A stretch of 64,000 nucleotides of DNA from a virus. The notes below the pieces were generated by a model that did no database searches, was not told the DNA's origin, and saw nothing but the letters and a program-made list of their open reading frames with translations. This document shows, one piece after another, positions 7,516-14,904 of this stretch (position 1 is the stretch's first letter; each line of letters starts with the position of its first letter). The stretch lies in the IMG/VR virus record IMGVR_UViG_3300002161_000764, positions 40,409-104,408 of that record; one strand, given 5' to 3'. The translations under genes were made by a program, and so were the position numbers.

Positions 7516-8127
7516 TTATTTTGAGCCCTTGCGAATTGCTTCAAGAAGACATAAAATTTCCTTTTTCAAATAAGCTTGTGCATTCTTATCATGTACTACT
7601 GTTTCAGCAAGAGACATAATCTTCTTGCTTCCAAGTGCTTCCATAACTGCAGATGGGTAGGCATCAGGAGCAGATGGCTGTGACACGATGTCTACGGTAA
7701 CGAATGAGAAGTCAGAAACTTCTCCACTCTCATTTACGTTTCCAGTTCCGCGTGATGATACTCCTAGTCTTACTCCACCCTCAATTAGACCGCGTGCAAT
7801 ATTTCCGCAGGGGGTGTTAAGAAGTTTCATCTTGCCAACAACGTTATTTCCATCCATTGTCATTTCAGAAATGACGTGTGATACTCTTCCAAGGTCAATT
7901 GACAGGGTGTCAGGGTGATTTAGTTCGCCGCAAATGCTAAAGCCTTCGCTGATTTTCTTCTGTGCAGACTCAACTACCTTTGACATTTCTGCGGAGCGGT
8001 ACTTTCTTCCATTTCCATTTACACACTCTGCCTGCATCAGAATACCCTTTAGGTATAGGTCTTGGCCCTTGCGCATTTCGCAGAGGCTAGCAGTAGATGG
8101 TGAAAGCTGTTCTGTTAAGATTTTCAT
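7516..8127 (-). CDS. 21: Prohead core protease gp21
   Basis: 203 residues, matching the T4 prohead maturation serine protease family. Catalytic candidates: H71 in CGELNHPDT and S124/S125 in RLGVSSRGTG; NGNGRKYR and VDIVSQPSAPDAYP are further family blocks. The enzyme processes the scaffold, gp23 and internal proteins after (L/I)xE sites. Its own N-terminus, MKILTEQLS, is of the same short amphipathic type as the putative capsid-targeted proteins. It has an AAGGGG ribosome site and its own late promoter, needed because a homing endonuclease separates it from gp20. Confidence 0.92.
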   Translation of the reverse strand: MKILTEQLSPSTASLCEMRKGQDLYLKGILMQAECVNGNGRKYRSAEMSKVVESAQKKISEGFSICGELNHPDTLSIDLGRVSHVISEMTMDGNNVVGKMKLLNTPCGNIARGLIEGGVRLGVSSRGTGNVNESGEVSDFSFVTVDIVSQPSAPDAYPSAVMEALGSKKIMSLAETVVHDKNAQAYLKKEILCLLEAIRKGSK

Positions 8128-8165
8128 TTTTTCCCCTTAAGCATGGGTAAAAGTGTAATTACGTT

Positions 8166-8173
8166 TATTTATC
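8166..8173 (-). promoter_or_regulatory. T4-type late promoter (GATAAATA) for gp21
   Basis: The minus strand reads GATAAATA 39 bp before the gp21 start, between the gp21 gene and the end of the homing endonuclease. Confidence 0.65.
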
Positions 8174-8175
8174 TG

Positions 8176-8197
8176 ATATAAGCACATTTGCTTATAT
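8176..8197 (-). terminator. Hairpin after the GIY-YIG endonuclease
   Basis: Perfect 9-bp inverted repeat ATATAAGCA (8176-8184), loop of four, TGCTTATAT (8189-8197), five bases past the endonuclease stop. AT-rich and without a long U tract, so it may be an mRNA 3' stabiliser or a weak terminator. Confidence 0.5.
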
Positions 8198-8201
8198 ATT
8201 T

Positions 8202-9032
8202 TCATGCGCAGCATGTGCTTATAACCTTTGATATCCAAGCATTCACTGTACTTTCAGGAATGCCCGTTTGCTTCGAAATATCTACTCTGAGTATTCCAAC
8301 TTTTGCAAGCGATATAACGTGAAGTTGAGTCTCTCTAGAGTGTCTTTTCATAAAGATGAATCCCGGTATCTTTGCAGCATCAATTGACTGCAGTAACGAA
8401 GAATGTTCAATGTTTTTTCTGTACGATGGATTTTTTATACCAGATATGGATGAAGACTGTTTTTTACGATACTCAGAGTTGTTTTTGTTTTTTCCACGGT
8501 GAAGAATGCTTATTTTTTTAGCCATTCTGGCAAGAGCATCTGAAGTTTGCTTTGTGCGCCCTCTCAGTTTATCTGATATTTGCGCGATATAGGCATGTGT
8601 ATGTTTTGTTCTACCACTCAGTGCCGCAGACATTCTCTTCAACCCCAAATCAGTATCTTTAGTTTTGCCTCTACGTTTTTCTGCAGTTTTTGCTACAGCA
8701 GTCTTTAGTTTTTCTTTATCTCTTTGCCAGCGCTTGCACAACGGAACAGTATCCAAATATCCTCCTCGGCCACCAAGCACTAAATTGAGACACTTTGGGT
8801 CAAGAAGCGTTTCGTAATTTACAAGTTTGCTTTCAAGAAGATATGCCTCATGCTTAGTTAGATGCTGCGCAAGAACTTGTTTTTTAGGCACGGCCGTCCT
8901 AAGCGCGCGCTTTAACGCCTTTCCTGATCCCCAATAAACATCGGTGCGTATAGTTTTGTTTCCCGGCAACTTTCTAACACCGATGTAGTACTCACCGGTG
9001 TCAAAAGTTGTTTTATACGCATAATGCGTCAT
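8202..9032 (-). CDS. GIY-YIG homing endonuclease with NUMOD3-type repeats
   Basis: 276 residues from ATG 9032. The N-terminal GIY-YIG-type nuclease has HYAYKTTFDTGEYYIGVRK and LTKHEAYLLESKLV (the Glu-containing helix). The middle holds repeated NUMOD3-like DNA-binding units (MSAALSGRTKHT, ISDKLRGRTKQT, MAKKISILHRGKNK). The C-terminus ends in a helix-turn-helix (VDISKQTGIPESTVNAWISK). It resembles T4 seg genes, free-standing enzymes that spread by cutting related phages. It sits between gp20 and gp21, a T4 head region that has no such gene in T4. A longer in-frame extension into gp20 was rejected. Confidence 0.85.
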   Translation of the reverse strand: MTHYAYKTTFDTGEYYIGVRKLPGNKTIRTDVYWGSGKALKRALRTAVPKKQVLAQHLTKHEAYLLESKLVNYETLLDPKCLNLVLGGRGGYLDTVPLCKRWQRDKEKLKTAVAKTAEKRRGKTKDTDLGLKRMSAALSGRTKHTHAYIAQISDKLRGRTKQTSDALARMAKKISILHRGKNKNNSEYRKKQSSSISGIKNPSYRKNIEHSSLLQSIDAAKIPGFIFMKRHSRETQLHVISLAKVGILRVDISKQTGIPESTVNAWISKVISTCCA

Positions 9033-9033
9033 T

Positions 9034-10698
9034 TTATGCTGCTGGAGGTGTAGTTTCTGCTGCTGGCGCTTCAGCCGGCGCTTCTGCCGGCGCTTCAGCA
9101 GGCGCCTCTCCGCCAAAGAAGCCACCACCTAATTCGCCACCTGCTCCAAGTTCGGCGCCTGGCATACCAGCACCTGCTTCAGGGGTTACTGCTTCTCTAT
9201 TCTCATAAACGGCGGGGTCATAAATTTGCTGCATAGATGGGATATTAGTATTCTCAGTAATCCCACGCTCTTCCTTAACCATCACCTCGTTCATCTGGAT
9301 CTCATCATCGGTCAGACCTAGGTATCTCTTCAGAACGAAGCGCTTTGAGAGTGTCTTTTCAGCAGAGATATTGTTGAACGAACTAATGAGATCTGCATCA
9401 AGAGCCGCTTGGCGATAAAGGGCAAAGTTTGCTGGTTCTGGGAGTTTAAGGCTGAACAGTTCGTCATCAATCTTTAGACCACACACCTTTAAGTAAATCT
9501 TAAACTCATTGTCAAGAATATCTTCAAGACGATCTTGAAGGCGCTTGACGAAGTTAGCAAAACGCAGTTCCTCAATATAAGCGATACCCACTTTTCCATC
9601 ATTGTATTGAGACCCACCAGCATCAGAGCCAGAAAGGTACGATGATGGTACTCTGAGCCCTCGGAACAATTTATCTCTAAAGTACTTTAGTAGATTTGTA
9701 CCGAAGTCCTCAGTTCCACCTGCTAGAGTTTCTACCTTCGATCCTCGACCAGTTGCAGTGACTGGGAAGAAGTAGTCTTCTTGAAGGCTTGTTGGGTCAT
9801 ATTGTCCGTCAATGATGTCCTTCTGACCGCTGCTTGTTTGACCAGGAACTCTCTTTTGGCGAATTTCATTCTTTACCTGCTCGAGGTACTGCTTTACCCG
9901 CTGTGCTGGCATATTGCCGACGTCGACGTAGAACACACGCCGCTCTGGAGCACGTACGATTCTATAAATGACAACTGCATCTTCAATCATTGACAGTTGT
10001 CTGAATATTCTAAAGATTGGGCGAAGAACTGACTGACCAAATGGTGCGCTGTCTCCCATCTCATCTGACATTGAGAAGTGAATCATCGCCGCTGCAGGAA
10101 TAACATCCATCTCCTCATTTCTCACGCCATAGTTAGATGTGCTGCCTGATGGCTTTCCTGGTTGCTTAAGATGGTAGTTGATTTTATTTCCCTGTTGGTC
10201 AATTTCAATACCATGCACTAAAGATGGATCAACCCACACCCAGCGCTTCGTATCAGATGTCTTTCTGAAGAAGCAGTCACCATATTTGATGAGATCACGG
10301 CAAATCTTGAACATTCGACGGTTGAGTTCCTGCATCTGCGACCATTGTCTAACAGCCTGACGAAGGGTAACTGCTGTTGTATCTGAAACGTCTTGATTTT
10401 CTTCTTTGTTATATTCAATAATAAATGGAAGCTTTGTCTTGCTATCTTTATTGCTCATCTCTTCTGCAATAACGTCAAGTGCTCTGGAAATATCAATGTC
10501 TGCGTCCATTGAGTCATATTGTTTGTAATTTGCCATTCTTGACCCTGGGCCTCTCAGAATTTGAGAGTACCACGTGATTGCCGCCATTGACGTTAGGTCA
10601 GTTGTCCTTGGGTCATAGGCATCTGTAGAAATGGTAGTATAAAGTTGCTTTCTTGACGCTGGAGTTATAATTTTCCAATATGATGAAAATTGTGCCAT
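9034..10698 (-). CDS. 20: Portal vertex protein gp20
   Basis: 554 residues. Family blocks: AITWYSQILRGPGSR, YDSMDADIDISRALDVIAEE, DCFFRKTSDTKRWVWVDPS, VIYRIVRAPERRVFYVDVGN and RVPSSYLSGSDAGG, diagnostic of the T4 portal used as a marker gene. The dodecamer forms the DNA entry ring and nucleates head assembly. The last 50 residues are an Ala/Gly/Pro/Glu tail with four APAE repeats, not seen in T4. It lies downstream of the tape-measure gene and two bases before the inserted endonuclease. Confidence 0.96.
   Translation of the reverse strand: MAQFSSYWKIITPASRKQLYTTISTDAYDPRTTDLTSMAAITWYSQILRGPGSRMANYKQYDSMDADIDISRALDVIAEEMSNKDSKTKLPFIIEYNKEENQDVSDTTAVTLRQAVRQWSQMQELNRRMFKICRDLIKYGDCFFRKTSDTKRWVWVDPSLVHGIEIDQQGNKINYHLKQPGKPSGSTSNYGVRNEEMDVIPAAAMIHFSMSDEMGDSAPFGQSVLRPIFRIFRQLSMIEDAVVIYRIVRAPERRVFYVDVGNMPAQRVKQYLEQVKNEIRQKRVPGQTSSGQKDIIDGQYDPTSLQEDYFFPVTATGRGSKVETLAGGTEDFGTNLLKYFRDKLFRGLRVPSSYLSGSDAGGSQYNDGKVGIAYIEELRFANFVKRLQDRLEDILDNEFKIYLKVCGLKIDDELFSLKLPEPANFALYRQAALDADLISSFNNISAEKTLSKRFVLKRYLGLTDDEIQMNEVMVKEERGITENTNIPSMQQIYDPAVYENREAVTPEAGAGMPGAELGAGGELGGGFFGGEAPAEAPAEAPAEAPAAETTPPAA
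9064..9112 (-). repeat. 12-bp tandem repeat in the portal C-terminus
   Basis: About four copies of a GC-rich 12-mer coding APAE at the end of gp20. The copies differ at synonymous positions, so selection on the peptide seems likely. Confidence 0.7.
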
Positions 10699-10710
10699 TT
10701 ATTTTTCCTA

Positions 10711-13700
10711 TTACGCTGTGCCTGTTGTAATAAAGCCCCAAAGTTTTTCAGCAGAAGTCATCTCTGGTCGATTTAGCGATTTGAGCATGTTCTCTGTTGG
10801 GTCACCTTGAGAAGTTAAGAATGCAAGTGTCTGCTTCAAAACTTCAAGTTGCTGCTGCGCTACAGTCAAAAGTTCTGCTTGACTTAGCCCCTCTTTAGTT
10901 GCTGCTACCGCTGTTCCTTCTGCTGGAGTTGTTTCTGTTGTTGCTGGAGTTTCATTTTTATTTAGACCTGGCTCAACCACAGTTGGCTGTTTAGCAGGTT
11001 GAGGTGTTGCTACTTGTGGTGGTTGCTGCTGTGCTGGGGCTGCCTGAACTGCTTCTTTCTTTACTGGCTCTGCCTGCACGGTCTGTTTTGCAGGTTCTGC
11101 TTGAATATTCTCCTTCTTTGCAGGTTCTGCCTTTACAGGTTCTTCCTTCTTCTTTTCTTCCTTCTTTTTCTTTTCTTCTTCCTTTCTAGCCGCTTCAGCA
11201 TTAACGTTTCTAACTGATTGAACGGTGCGAGAAGCAGATGCAGCGAGGTCATCGAGAGTTGTCACTCTATCGTTAACTAGAACTTCTGTCTTCTTCTTTG
11301 ATTTCTCTAACGCCTTTTGGTTTTCCTCACCGATGGAGCGCAGGGTTGCTCCTTCTTTTTTCCATAAGTCTTCACGCAGTTTTGCACCTTCTGCGATGCC
11401 TTGGTCAAGTTCATCTGCCTGTGCTCGCAGACCCTTTACCCACTTGTTATCCTTGCCCACGAATGGAAGAGACTCAATAATTAACGCGAGGCCCTTCAGA
11501 ATCCCGGCGCCTAGCATCTTCCAAAAGTCCACGAATGCAGAGGTACCGTAATCAATAATTTTTGTGGTGTTGACCTTGAAACTAATACCAAGTGCTTCAA
11601 ATACTGAGTTTACGCCCCAGTCAAAAATCCTTGTAAATCCAGTAAACAAACCATTTAACCCCGCAATTAACATTCCCCCTAATTTTCCAAACAATCCTTC
11701 GCCAAAGCCAAGTGCAGCGCCCATTTCACCAGTGAATAATTCCTCAATAGCACTTATGATTCCACCAAGAAGAGCACTTCCTTTAAAGAAACCACTAATT
11801 GATGAAAATATTCCCTTGACTGCAGCAACTGCACCGTTAAACATACCAGATACTGAACCTACCGCCTTTGCCGCCAAACCAGAAATTGATGAAAATATTC
11901 CCTTGACTGCAGCAATTGCACCGTTAAACATACCAGATACTGAACCTACCGCCTTTGCCGCCAAACCAGAAATTGATGAAAATGCGCTGGAAAACATACC
12001 AGTGACTGATGAAAAAATTCCCTTAAAAATTCCTGTTATAGGGGTAAGTACTTTTCCAGCAGTTGTTGCAATTGTTGAAAATACACCTGAAACTTTTGAA
12101 CCAAAATCTTTTAAGAATTTCATTGCACCAGTAGCAGCGCCAATTCCTTTGCCCTGTATGGCTGCAAGTATTTTGGCATACCACATTGACTGTATTGCAG
12201 TTTGTGCCACAAGGCCTGTCACCTCAATTGCAGCCTCTCCTAAAGGGTTCTTTGCAAAGCCGGAAAATACTGTCATTCCCTTTCCAATTGTCTGCAGAAT
12301 TCCACCAGTCTCCTTTCCAATCTCTTCATTTTGTACTGGCCCTGCATCTGTCTGAAGTTTTGCTTTAGCTGCTGCCTTTTGTGCTTCTCCATACGGAGTT
12401 CCAGCAAGTTTTTCACTTAACTGTTCACCGATAAATTCTGCCTGAATATTTCCAGTATTTTGCATTGCCTGCAGACGAGATTCCATCTGACCAGATAATT
12501 CAACGAATCTCTTTTCTTCTTCTGGGGTTTTCCTTTTCTTTTGTGATAGCCTTGCTAGTTCTTCGGTTTCGCCAGCAGACATGCCAGTAATTGCGCCAGC
12601 CTGACGTATTAGTCCTGCTGCCTGCATTCGTTGCTGGGCAGTTGCCTTGCGCTGGGCAAGCAGCGCATTAGTAAGCCCTGCCGATGCCTCTTTGGTCAAG
12701 CCCATCTGCTGACCTAAAGTAGCAGTATCCATCAATTGCGCCATCCGGGCCTGGCGTTCAGCAGGTGCAAGTCCTATTAAATCCTCCTGTACGTTTTCAT
12801 TACTAGCAATGTCCTTCATCAATTCTTGGAAGGCAGTTGAAGTCATCATCGTAGTTTTACGAAGCTTCTCAAACTGCTTTACCTGCGCATTAGTAGCATC
12901 TGCCTGCTTTTCCATTGGAATGCCAAGCATTACAGAATTAGTCTGCATTGATGCTGCTAACCTTTCTGCTGCTGGGCCAAATGTGCCTAGTCGTGCAAGG
13001 TCATGTGTTGTCTTATCAACTCTATCGCCGAAGTCATCAAAACTTCTTGCTCTTACAACCGCTGCCTGGTTGTCCTCCATCATCTCTGTGTATTCCTGCA
13101 GACTCATACCTGCAGTAATTGCATCACCATAAAGACCGGCTAGACTACTTGCTGCGCTAACACCGCGGGCCTGAAGATAAAAAATATCTTTGCCTAAACC
13201 AACAAATGCATCACCTAATATTCTAAGCGCATTTCTTAGCTCTATTTTGAATTTTTCAGTCTCTTCTCCCGCTTCTTCAACTTTGCCAGAAAAGTCATCT
13301 ACATCTCTGCCTGCCGACTCAAGTTCTCCAGCAAAGTCATCGACATCACGTGCAGAACTGCGAATAGTTGCTGTAGATTCGGCAACGGCTTCTCCGAGGT
13401 CACCAGCAAAGTCATCTATATCCCTAACAGTTGCCTTTACGGTTTCTACAGACCCAGCAAAGTCGTCTACTGAGCGTACAAGGGCATCACTACCTTCAGC
13501 CGGCCCCTTAACCTCTGCAACACTGTCAATCTTTGAAACTGCGCCCGTAAAGGAAGAGCCAAGGGCTCTAATTCCCTTTCTCATTCCAAGAAGGTCGCCT
13601 CTTACACCCCTAAAAGATTTGCCTAATTTTTCTGCTTCAAATGTCAGATCTTTTAACCCACGGGTGGCAACAATAATCGTCTTATCAAGAGATTCTGAAT

Positions 13701-13836
13701 CTTGACTTTGCTTACCTCCCTTGCCACCAGGCAGCCTTCTTTGCTCAGACGGAGCAGCGCCCTTGTTAGCAAGTAGCGACTGCTCAAGCAGTTTCTCTAT
13801 TCGTTGCAGGGTTTTTAATGCTTGGGTTTCATCCAT
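10711..13836 (-). CDS. Tape measure-type tail protein
   Basis: 1041 residues. Layout: N-terminal coiled coil; an Asp-rich region with DDFAG/DDFSG repeated about six times (about 110-185); a long helical section; a glycine/alanine/phenylalanine hydrophobic part (about 515-740) with an 87-bp tandem duplication (SISGLAAKAVGSVSGMFNGA); then a Lys/Glu/Pro/Ala/Gln low-complexity tail. This is the architecture of tail tape-measure proteins (T4 gp29, 590 residues), which set tail length and exit into the host envelope. Its size suggests a clearly longer tail than T4. It lies beside gp20 and divergent from gp26 rather than in a hub operon. It might instead be another long hub-associated protein. Confidence 0.78.
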   Translation of the reverse strand: MDETQALKTLQRIEKLLEQSLLANKGAAPSEQRRLPGGKGGKQSQDSESLDKTIIVATRGLKDLTFEAEKLGKSFRGVRGDLLGMRKGIRALGSSFTGAVSKIDSVAEVKGPAEGSDALVRSVDDFAGSVETVKATVRDIDDFAGDLGEAVAESTATIRSSARDVDDFAGELESAGRDVDDFSGKVEEAGEETEKFKIELRNALRILGDAFVGLGKDIFYLQARGVSAASSLAGLYGDAITAGMSLQEYTEMMEDNQAAVVRARSFDDFGDRVDKTTHDLARLGTFGPAAERLAASMQTNSVMLGIPMEKQADATNAQVKQFEKLRKTTMMTSTAFQELMKDIASNENVQEDLIGLAPAERQARMAQLMDTATLGQQMGLTKEASAGLTNALLAQRKATAQQRMQAAGLIRQAGAITGMSAGETEELARLSQKKRKTPEEEKRFVELSGQMESRLQAMQNTGNIQAEFIGEQLSEKLAGTPYGEAQKAAAKAKLQTDAGPVQNEEIGKETGGILQTIGKGMTVFSGFAKNPLGEAAIEVTGLVAQTAIQSMWYAKILAAIQGKGIGAATGAMKFLKDFGSKVSGVFSTIATTAGKVLTPITGIFKGIFSSVTGMFSSAFSSISGLAAKAVGSVSGMFNGAIAAVKGIFSSISGLAAKAVGSVSGMFNGAVAAVKGIFSSISGFFKGSALLGGIISAIEELFTGEMGAALGFGEGLFGKLGGMLIAGLNGLFTGFTRIFDWGVNSVFEALGISFKVNTTKIIDYGTSAFVDFWKMLGAGILKGLALIIESLPFVGKDNKWVKGLRAQADELDQGIAEGAKLREDLWKKEGATLRSIGEENQKALEKSKKKTEVLVNDRVTTLDDLAASASRTVQSVRNVNAEAARKEEEKKKKEEKKKEEPVKAEPAKKENIQAEPAKQTVQAEPVKKEAVQAAPAQQQPPQVATPQPAKQPTVVEPGLNKNETPATTETTPAEGTAVAATKEGLSQAELLTVAQQQLEVLKQTLAFLTSQGDPTENMLKSLNRPEMTSAEKLWGFITTGTA
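11798..11983 (-). repeat. 87-bp tandem duplication in the tape measure gene
   Basis: Two full copies (11798-11884 and 11885-11971), nearly identical at the DNA level, plus the first 12 bp of a third. The period of 29 codons is in frame, so the protein gains a 29-residue hydrophobic unit. Confidence 0.9.
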
Positions 13837-13853
13837 TGTTTAGCCTGGAAGTG

Positions 13854-13869
13854 ACGCTCTTTCGAGCGT
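13854..13869 (-). promoter_or_regulatory. GAAA-tetraloop hairpin in the tape measure leader
   Basis: On the minus strand ACGCTC-GAAA-GAGCGT forms a perfect 6-bp stem closed by a GNRA loop, about 18 bases before the ATG at 13836. A 5'-leader stability or translation element is possible. Confidence 0.4.
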
Positions 13870-13884
13870 AAATATATCATAGCA

Positions 13885-13892
13885 TATTTATC
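13885..13892 (-). promoter_or_regulatory. T4-type late promoter (GATAAATA) for the tape measure-gp20 unit
   Basis: The minus strand reads GATAAATA 49 bp before the tape-measure start, in the 70-bp divergent gap shared with gp26. Confidence 0.6.
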
Positions 13893-13906
13893 ATACGGGG
13901 ATGTAT

Positions 13907-14680
13907 ATGGAAAATGCGCAAAATCCACTTTTGCAGAAACTAAAACTTCCGGGCCGAGTATTTCAACTACCATCGCGCGGCGCACTTTACAGAAATGGTG
14001 AAGTTAATTGCATGGAAGGTGAAATTCATGTGCACGCGATGTCAGCATTAACCGAAATTAACCTAAAAAACCCAGACCTGTTGTTCAATGGAAAGGCTCT
14101 CGAAGAGGTATGCAGGGAATGCATTCCAGAAATTAAGAAGCCCACTGAACTTTTTGGCAGAGATGTAGATGCACTAATGTTTTTCCTTCGTGTAGTAACA
14201 TACGGGCCTCAGTTTGAAATCAATGTAAAGCACACCTGCGACGAAGCAAAGAATCATTCCTATGTGGTTGATTTGGAGAAGATGATTCAGGAAATGCGCC
14301 CACTTGACCCAACAACAAAGTTTGAGGTAGTTCTCCAGAATGGGCAAAAAGTAACCCTTCACCCAGTCAAGTTTGAGCATATGATTAAACTTTTCCAGAT
14401 GAATACTGGAAAACAAGAGTTGAATTCAGATGACGTCAAAGCCAATATCATCTTTAACCTAGTCAATTTGGTTGAGAGCGTAGATGGTATTACAGACCGT
14501 GCAATGATTGAAGAATGGGCTAAGTTGCTTACCACTCCAATGCAGAATAAAATAACTGAAGTCATCGAGAAGATGAATCAGTGGGGCCCAAACCAAACTA
14601 TTCAACTGAAGTGCAAGGACTGCAGCGAGATGATGAATGTTGAACTGCCTCTGAACCCAATAAGTTTTTTCACCGAATGA
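13907..14680 (+). CDS. 26: Baseplate hub protein gp26-like
   Basis: 257 residues from the second ATG (an in-frame ATG lies 6 bp upstream; GGGGAT is better spaced for 13907). The start NPLLQKLKLPGRVFQLPSRG and the block FGRDVDALMFFLRVVTYGP are typical of the T4 gp26 family (Pfam T4_baseplate). A CKDC pair near the C-terminus with the earlier cysteines may bind metal, as in related tail assembly chaperone-like proteins. gp26 acts in assembling the central hub. The stop overlaps the next start as ATGA. Confidence 0.85.
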   Translation: MENAQNPLLQKLKLPGRVFQLPSRGALYRNGEVNCMEGEIHVHAMSALTEINLKNPDLLFNGKALEEVCRECIPEIKKPTELFGRDVDALMFFLRVVTYGPQFEINVKHTCDEAKNHSYVVDLEKMIQEMRPLDPTTKFEVVLQNGQKVTLHPVKFEHMIKLFQMNTGKQELNSDDVKANIIFNLVNLVESVDGITDRAMIEEWAKLLTTPMQNKITEVIEKMNQWGPNQTIQLKCKDCSEMMNVELPLNPISFFTE

Positions 14681-14901
14681 TCATTTCTGGTGAGGCGAGC
14701 AGGATCGCCGAGATGATCAATTCAATGGGTATAGAAGTAAGAAACCTGCTCAAGTCAGCAATTGAGATTGCTTACTTTTCAAGAGGCTCCATTCAATATG
14801 AATCAGTACTGCATATGACCCCGCTTGAGCGGGATATTGCAGTTGAATTTATCAATAGGAGACTTGAGTTAGCCTCCAAGATGTCATTCCCTGTATTCTG
14901 A
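14677..14901 (+). CDS. Baseplate hub assembly protein, gp51-like (tentative)
   Basis: 74 residues coupled to gp26 by ATGA overlap. The pattern FSRGSIQYESVLHMTPLERD and IAVEFINRRLE is that of small proteins following gp26 in many T4-like phages, often labelled gp51 hub assembly catalyst. It is much shorter than T4 gp51 (249 residues), so the label rests on position and the C-terminal pattern. It ends 3 bp before the end of the convergent gene at 14905, with no terminator between. Confidence 0.65.
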   Translation: MIISGEASRIAEMINSMGIEVRNLLKSAIEIAYFSRGSIQYESVLHMTPLERDIAVEFINRRLELASKMSFPVF

Positions 14902-14904
14902 TAA

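Noticed and set aside
9033-9128. N-terminal extension of the GIY-YIG protein to 9128
   Set aside because: The extra 32 residues are an Arg/Gln-rich misreading of the gp20 APAE repeats; the domain starts properly at 9032.
11564-12355. 263-codon plus-strand frame opposite the tape measure
   Set aside because: It mirrors the repeat-rich tape measure gene, is full of Pro/Ile/Asn runs from the antisense of Gly/Phe/Ser codons, and has no ribosome site.
13190-13705. 171-codon plus-strand frame opposite the tape measure start
   Set aside because: Ser/Ala/Pro-rich shadow of the DDFAG repeats, with no start signals.
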